Assembly (NCBI RefSeq): GCF_039812505.1
Contig: NZ_JBDIAQ010000165.1
Location: 1-7,556 of the forward strand
Direction of reading: 5' to 3'
Origin: Intrasporangium_A sp039812505
GTDB taxonomy: Bacteria; Actinomycetota; Actinomycetes; Actinomycetales; Dermatophilaceae
Length of the DNA stretch: 7,556 nucleotides
Below the pieces are notes generated by a model. That model worked only from the letters and a program-made list of their open reading frames with translations, had not been told where the DNA came from and searched no databases. The position numbers were made by a program, and so were the translations under genes. Position 1 is the stretch's first letter, and each line of letters opens with the position of its first letter. This document shows positions 4,429-7,556 of this stretch, in pieces.

Positions 4429-5466
4429 ATGAGGTCCTATTGCGCTATATACGTCGACGCCGGATACCTGCTGGCCTCGGCCGCGACGCGCGTGACCGGG
4501 ACCTCGCTGCGCGGCGGTGTCGTGATCGCCTACCGCGAGCTGATCGAGGCGCTGATCGGCCAGGTCGAGCTGCAGAGCGGGTTGCCCCTGCTCCGCGTCA
4601 ACTGGTACGACGCCGGCGGCGGGCCCGGCGGGGCCCCTGACGCGTGGCAGGACCAGATCGGCATGCTGCCGCGGCTCAAGCTGCGTCTCGGGCGGATGTC
4701 ACCGGGTGGCGAGCAGAAGGGGGTCGACCTGCGGATCGGCCTGGACCTGGCCACCCATGGGCGCAACCGCGTCGCCGACGTCATCTACCTCGTCTCGGGC
4801 GACGACGACCTGACCGAGGCCGTCGAGGAGGCCCAGGGCCACGGCGTGCAGGTCATGCTCCTGGCGGCACCGGACCGGCACGGCCGACCGCACGCCGTCT
4901 CGCGCAACCTCCAGCGCGAGGCCGACGGCACCGCCCTGATCGACCCGGTCATCATCGACCGGTTCGTCAAGCCGCGGCCCAAGCCTGCGCCGGCCCCCTT
5001 GGAGCAGCCCGAGACCGTCGAGCGCGCCTCGGTCCCCACGCCGGCGGCCCTCGCGACCAGCCGGCCGTGGACCACCCCGATCCCGGCTGTCCGGTCCGGC
5101 GAGCAGACGGCCGGCCCGCACGGCAACCACACCCTGCACTCCGCGCCGCGCATCGTCTACTCGAGCACGACCGGTCGGGCCTCGGTGGGCGACGCGAACC
5201 TCCCGCCCGAGATCGAGAAGCTGGTCGAGGAGGTCGTCCACGGCGTCGTCGACACGTGGAAGAGCACCGTGACCGACGCCGAGCTGCGGGCGGTGCGCTC
5301 GGAGCGGCCGTACATCCCGCGGGACCTGGACCGGGCCATGCTGCTCGACATGTCCGCCCGGCTCGGGATGTACGACGTCGACGAGCGCTCGCGGCTCGCC
5401 CTGCGGGAGCATTTCTGGGAGGTGCTCGGGTCGGGAACGGCCGACGACGCGCCCGCCGCGCAGTAG
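4429..5466 (+). CDS. NYN-domain (PIN-like) putative ribonuclease with a C-terminal helical domain, 345 aa
   Basis: The N-terminal 1-180 residues form a NYN/LabA-DUF88 domain of the PIN-like nuclease superfamily: YVDAGYLL with D10, VNWYDAG with D61, KGVDLRIGLDLATH with D100 and D106, ADVIYLVSGDDDLTEAVEEA (116-135) with D125-D127, and a final HGVQVMLLAA strand. The acidic set suggests a metal-dependent RNase active site; no substrate is known. Residues 181-255 are a Pro/Ala/Thr-rich linker. Residues 257-335 form a predicted helical domain (LPPEIEKLVEEVVHGVVDTW ... IPRDLDRAMLLDMSARLGMYDVDERSRLALREHFWEVL) that I do not recognise; its size and winged-helix-like pattern could suit RNA binding. It is divergent from the HPF-like gene and 91 bases from the TM2 gene, which has its own promoter. 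Cytosolic. The ATG is the first start of the conserved strand. Confidence 0.88.
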   Translation: MRSYCAIYVDAGYLLASAATRVTGTSLRGGVVIAYRELIEALIGQVELQSGLPLLRVNWYDAGGGPGGAPDAWQDQIGMLPRLKLRLGRMSPGGEQKGVDLRIGLDLATHGRNRVADVIYLVSGDDDLTEAVEEAQGHGVQVMLLAAPDRHGRPHAVSRNLQREADGTALIDPVIIDRFVKPRPKPAPAPLEQPETVERASVPTPAALATSRPWTTPIPAVRSGEQTAGPHGNHTLHSAPRIVYSSTTGRASVGDANLPPEIEKLVEEVVHGVVDTWKSTVTDAELRAVRSERPYIPRDLDRAMLLDMSARLGMYDVDERSRLALREHFWEVLGSGTADDAPAAQ

Positions 5467-5515
5467 CGGCTCCCGGCACCTCCGGCGACCTGCGTGGCCG
5501 AGGGGGCGAGCGGCA

Positions 5516-5521
5516 TAGGCT
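5516..5521 (+). promoter_or_regulatory. Putative -10 box (TAGGCT) of the TM2 gene
   Basis: CA-TAGGCT-CG gives a predicted start near 5528 and a leader of about 30 bases that carries the Shine-Dalgarno GAGGAG at 5547-5552, 5 bases before the ATG. No clear -35. Confidence 0.4.
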
Positions 5522-5557
5522 CGAACCCCACCACGCGTTCGAACCCGAGGAGCAGCG

Positions 5558-5956
5558 ATGAACACCCAGCCCACTCCGGAGAGCCCGGACAACCCGCCGC
5601 CCGGATGGTATCCGGACCCCTACGGCCAGCCGATGACCCGCTACTGGGACGGCAACATGTGGACCGAGCAGACCGGTCCGGCTGCCGCGCCGCCGCTCAG
5701 CGCGGCCCTGGCGACCAAGGTGCTCATCGACCAGTACGGCAACCCCGTCAGCCCGAGCTCGCGCCTGGCCGCGACGCTGCTCTGCCTCTTCCTCGGCCCG
5801 CTGGGGGTGCACCGGTTCTACGTCGGCAAGGTGGGCACCGGCATCCTGCAGCTGCTCACGGTTGGCGGGCTCGGGATCTGGTCGCTCGTCGACCTGATCA
5901 TCATCATCGTGGGCCAGTTCCGGGACGTGCAGGGCCGCCTGCTGGTCAACTGGTGA
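5558..5956 (+). CDS. DUF2510-TM2 domain membrane protein, 132 aa
   Basis: Residues 13-39 (PPPGWYPDPYGQPMTRYWDGNMWTEQ, given here in its shortest key parts PGWYPDP and RYWDGNMWTEQT) are a DUF2510 domain, a tryptophan-rich module common at the N-terminus of actinobacterial membrane proteins. Residues 67-130 are a TM2 domain: a first membrane helix (about 70-84), the conserved turn GPLGVHRFYVGKVGTGILQL, and a second helix (about 98-118, LTVGGLGIWSLVDLIIIIVG). The termini are likely cytoplasmic. TM2 proteins have no settled biochemical role. The start is fixed by GAGGAG 5 bases before the ATG. It converges tail to tail with the ACT-domain gene, 20 bases apart, over a shared hairpin. Confidence 0.93.
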   Translation: MNTQPTPESPDNPPPGWYPDPYGQPMTRYWDGNMWTEQTGPAAAPPLSAALATKVLIDQYGNPVSPSSRLAATLLCLFLGPLGVHRFYVGKVGTGILQLLTVGGLGIWSLVDLIIIIVGQFRDVQGRLLVNW

Positions 5957-5988
5957 CCGGCCGCCCGGTCGACGGGCTACGGGCCGGT
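5956..5988. terminator. Bidirectional hairpin between convergent TM2 and ACT genes
   Basis: ACCGGCC 5956-5962 pairs with GGCCGGT 5982-5988, and inside it GCCCG 5963-5967 pairs with CGGGC 5973-5977 around loop GTCGA; only TACG (5978-5981) is bulged. The hairpin covers both stop codons (TGA at 5954-5956 and, on the minus strand, TAG at 5979-5977). There is no T-run, as is common for actinobacterial terminators. Confidence 0.5.
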
Positions 5989-6495
5989 GACGTCGATGTC
6001 GACGAGCAGCTCGCTGGCGAGCCGTTCGATCCCGGCGCGGACCTCCCCGATGTCGACCGAGGGAGGCACCCGGGCCACGACGTGCGCCTCGAACAGGCGC
6101 CCGCCGGCCATCGGCGCGTCCCGACTCTCGGTCGACATCCGTTCGATGCTGAGACCGCTGCGGGCGAGCACCGCAGAGACGTCGTGGACGATCCCCGGGT
6201 GGTCGTTGCCGAGGACGTCGATCGTGAGCCGCTCAGCGTCGCCGGCGGCCGGCTCGGCCTCGGCGCCGGGGTGCGCGGACACCTCGAGCAGCCCGTCGAG
6301 CCCGCGAAGCGCATCGGTCAGGGCCGCGCCCCGGTCGGCCGGCACGGTGACGACCACGATGCCGGCGAACTTGCCGGCCAGCTCGGCCATCTGGCTGTCC
6401 TCCCAGTTGCCGCCCTGGCCGGTCACGACCTGGGAGAGCGCCTCGACGAGTCCGGCGCGATCGTCGCCGATGACGGTGAGCACGAGCTTGGGCAC
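5977..6495 (-). CDS. Two-ACT-domain protein (GcvR-like), 172 aa
   Basis: Two ACT modules are visible: 3-75 (LVLTVIGDDRAGLVEALSQV ... GKFAGIVVVTVPADRG) and 88-170 (ERLTIDVLGNDHPGIVHDVS ... RLFEAHVVARVPPSVD). The D-R/H-x-G-I/L-V turns after the first strand are the usual small-ligand-binding loops. Paired ACT domains without an enzyme domain are the layout of GcvR, the glycine-cleavage regulatory protein, and of similar amino-acid-sensing proteins. It lacks a DNA-binding domain, so it probably acts through a partner not present here. The frame is open back to 6618, but those extra residues are low-complexity and arginine-rich; the GTG at 6493-6495 begins directly before strand 1 and has TACGAT 6 bases upstream with no Shine-Dalgarno, so a leaderless start is favoured. 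A short out-of-frame ATG lies at 6501-6503. Confidence 0.88.
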   Translation of the reverse strand: MPKLVLTVIGDDRAGLVEALSQVVTGQGGNWEDSQMAELAGKFAGIVVVTVPADRGAALTDALRGLDGLLEVSAHPGAEAEPAAGDAERLTIDVLGNDHPGIVHDVSAVLARSGLSIERMSTESRDAPMAGGRLFEAHVVARVPPSVDIGEVRAGIERLASELLVDIDVTGP

Positions 6496-6501
6496 GAAGG
6501 C

Positions 6502-6507
6502 ATCGTA
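6502..6507 (-). promoter_or_regulatory. Putative leaderless -10 box (TACGAT) of the ACT-domain gene
   Basis: Minus strand TACGAT, then GCCTTC, then GTG. It is the best -10 match in the window and there is no purine-rich Shine-Dalgarno at all, so this is the cleanest leaderless case here. Confidence 0.6.
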
Positions 6508-6568
6508 ACGAGAGGTGGGGCGCCAGCGCGATCCGTGACCGCGCGGGCCTTGGCCGGACCTGGGTGTG

Positions 6569-6616
6569 GGCGGAGCGCTCGCTCGTCGGGGAGGGGACGC
6601 GAACGAACGCTCCGCC
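6569..6616 (-). terminator. 17-bp hairpin, fully paired only as minus-strand RNA
   Basis: GGCGGAGCGCTCGCTCG at 6569-6585 faces CGAACGAACGCTCCGCC at 6600-6616 around a 14-base loop. The two mismatches (6578/6607 and 6582/6603) are C-A on the + strand but G-U on the minus strand, so minus-strand RNA would form 17 unbroken pairs. It could end transcripts from the kinase gene or from an RNA in the same gap, before the ACT promoter at 6502. No T-run follows. Confidence 0.45.
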
Positions 6617-6855
6617 ACTGCGGCCCCGTCTTCGGGATCGAGGTGCCCCAGCGAGGGAACCTGTGTGTAGACACCTCACACCGCGCCGGAGGTTCCGGTA
6701 CCTCCAGAGTAGGTGGACTTCAGCCCGATGTCCTGCCGAAATGCCGACCCATGCACCGGCAACCACCCGCTCGCAACCGCTTCCGTCGGCCGGTACCACA
6801 GGCCTTCGCATGCGTCTCACCCCGACCCGGCTGTTGCGGCACGGCCGGCGCACGG
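6617..6855. other. Non-coding stretch with nested, mutually exclusive stems
   Basis: The gap 6496-6855 (360 bases) has no supportable protein gene. Besides the 6569-6616 hairpin it holds GGAACCT 6656-6662 facing AGGTTCC 6690-6696, enclosing GTGTG 6663-6667 facing CACAC 6677-6681; and GGAGGT 6688-6693 facing ACCTCC 6700-6705, which uses the same bases as the previous arm. Further on, ACCGGC near 6757 faces GCCGGT near 6790. The switching pair looks riboswitch-like, but no known riboswitch consensus is recognisable and the strand is undecided. Confidence 0.3.
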
Positions 6856-7512
6856 TCAGGCCGTGGTGACCACGAGGTCGGCGCGCCCGCGCGTGGCCGC
6901 CACGAGCCGCGCGTTGGCCTCGTCCGAGCGCAGCACCCACTCCCGCGCCGCCTGCGGCGTCTTGCCGTACTTCACGTGCCGGGCCACGAGCCGCTCGGTC
7001 CGGGTCCGGTCGTCCACGTCGACGTACCAGACCTCCGCGAGCAGCGAGCGCACCGCGGGCCAGGGGTCCTGGGGCAGCAACAGGTAGTTCCCTTCCGTGA
7101 CGATCAGGCGCACCGACGGCTCCACGGCGATGGCAGCCGCCAGCGGCTGCTCCAGGTCACGCTCGAACCCCGGCGCGTACACGGTCCGGTCCCGTTCCTC
7201 GGACAGCCGCCGGAGCAGGGCCAGGTAGCCGTCCGCGTCGAAGGTCTCGGGGGCGCCCTTGCGGCCGGCCAGCCCCAGCCGCCGCAGCTGCACGTCCGCC
7301 AGGTGGAAGCCGTCCATCGGGACGAGGTGGGCGGCATCCGGTCCGAGGCCGACGGGCGGCGGCGCATCGAGCCGGTCGACGAGACCCCGCGCCACGGTCG
7401 ACTTGCCGGCGCCCGGCGGGCCGGTGATCCCGACGACCACCCGGCCCCCCGCTCGTGCGCCGGTCACGAGCGCGACGAGCCGGCGTACGAGCGCGTCGTA
7501 GGGAGGCCGCAT
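6856..7512 (-). CDS. P-loop nucleoside/sugar kinase-like protein (uridine kinase/FrcK-YggC type), 218 aa
   Basis: ATP-dependent kinase of the phosphoribulokinase/uridine kinase/pantothenate kinase superfamily. Visible: Walker A GPPGAGKST (31-39) after strand RVVVGIT; VPMDGFHLAD (64-73), with D67 as the likely catalytic base; RLGLAGRKGAPETFDADGY (78-96), typical of the YggC/FrcK group; VYAPGFERDLEQP (111-123); VTEGNYLLL (138-146), a Walker-B-like strand; and RHVKYGKTPQAAREWV (178-193), the lid region. Substrate is not settled: members include fructose kinase FrcK and uncharacterised nucleoside kinases, and no transporter gene is in view. Start: ATG 7510-7512 with AAGGTGG 5 bases before it; an in-frame GTG at 7519-7521 with GAGGG upstream would add three residues. 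Upstream sequence is cut by the window edge. Confidence 0.9.
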   Translation of the reverse strand: MRPPYDALVRRLVALVTGARAGGRVVVGITGPPGAGKSTVARGLVDRLDAPPPVGLGPDAAHLVPMDGFHLADVQLRRLGLAGRKGAPETFDADGYLALLRRLSEERDRTVYAPGFERDLEQPLAAAIAVEPSVRLIVTEGNYLLLPQDPWPAVRSLLAEVWYVDVDDRTRTERLVARHVKYGKTPQAAREWVLRSDEANARLVAATRGRADLVVTTA

Positions 7513-7534
7513 GCTGTCCACCTTGGCCCTCGTG

Positions 7535-7548
7535 GGCGTCCTGACGCC
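7535..7548. promoter_or_regulatory. 6-bp dyad upstream of the kinase gene
   Basis: GGCGTC-CT-GACGCC is a perfect inverted repeat about 22 bases before the kinase start. It could be an operator in the leader or the end of an upstream gene; the window ends too soon to tell. Confidence 0.2.
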
Positions 7549-7556
7549 AGCGCCAC

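Noticed and set aside
5521..5542. LexA (SOS) box before the TM2 gene: TCGAAC ... GTTCGA
   Set aside because: The half-sites are right but are 10 bases apart; actinobacterial LexA sites have 4. It also lies downstream of the likely -10.
5977..6618. Longer ACT protein starting at ATG 6618
   Set aside because: The added 41 residues are Arg/Pro-rich without ACT similarity, and they would be coded across the 17-bp hairpin and the TACGAT promoter.
6656..6720. T-box or glycine riboswitch in the gap before the ACT gene
   Set aside because: GGTACCG resembles part of a T-box, but the AGGGTGGNACCGCG core and specifier layout are missing; the glycine riboswitch cores are also absent.

Overview
The window is GC-rich chromosomal DNA with dense, short intergenic gaps, GTG/ATG starts and strongly GC-biased third codon positions. 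The gene set (family 5 uracil-DNA glycosylase, DUF2510-TM2 membrane protein, DinB-like protein, NYN protein) points to a high-GC actinobacterium. A member of the Micrococcales such as the Intrasporangiaceae is a guess; no rRNA or tRNA is present to fix the taxon. No mobile element, CRISPR array or phage gene is seen.

Layout: eight protein genes are supported. Reading left to right: uracil-DNA glycosylase (-, 7-825), a pentapeptide-repeat/DinB protein (-, 925-1668), a DUF1992 protein (-, 1818-2306), an inositol monophosphatase-family phosphatase (-, 2493-3260), a 538-base stretch with no recognisable protein gene but a promoter and strong RNA-like folding on the + strand (3261-3798), a small HPF/RaiA-like ribosome-associated protein (-, 3799-4134), a divergent control region (4135-4428), an NYN-domain putative ribonuclease (+, 4429-5466), a DUF2510-TM2 membrane protein (+, 5558-5956), a double-ACT-domain regulator-like protein (-, 5977-6495), a 360-base structured non-coding stretch (6496-6855), and a P-loop nucleoside/sugar kinase-like protein (-, 6856-7512). 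That makes nine blocks of coding sequence if the TM2 gene is counted separately from the other eight.

How it works together: this is mostly a row of independent housekeeping and accessory genes, not one pathway. The clearest shared feature is promoter architecture. Five genes have a TAnnnT hexamer ending 6 or 7 bases before the start codon, and a sixth (NYN) has the near-match CATGGT at 6 bases. That is the geometry of leaderless transcription, so each gene probably has its own promoter. Repeat or dyad modules sit at or just upstream of the -35 position of three of these promoters (860-916, 1716-1820, 2335-2366). The HPF-like and TM2 genes instead have good Shine-Dalgarno sites and real leaders.

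The most interesting unexplained part is 3533-3707: a TAGGCT -10-like box followed by a nested set of stems, including a 14-bp hairpin and a GNRA-capped hairpin, whose G-U pairs all favour the + strand, with no + strand gene after it. A second candidate RNA region lies at 6569-6705. All RNA calls are visual pairings in very GC-rich DNA and need covariance or transcript data.
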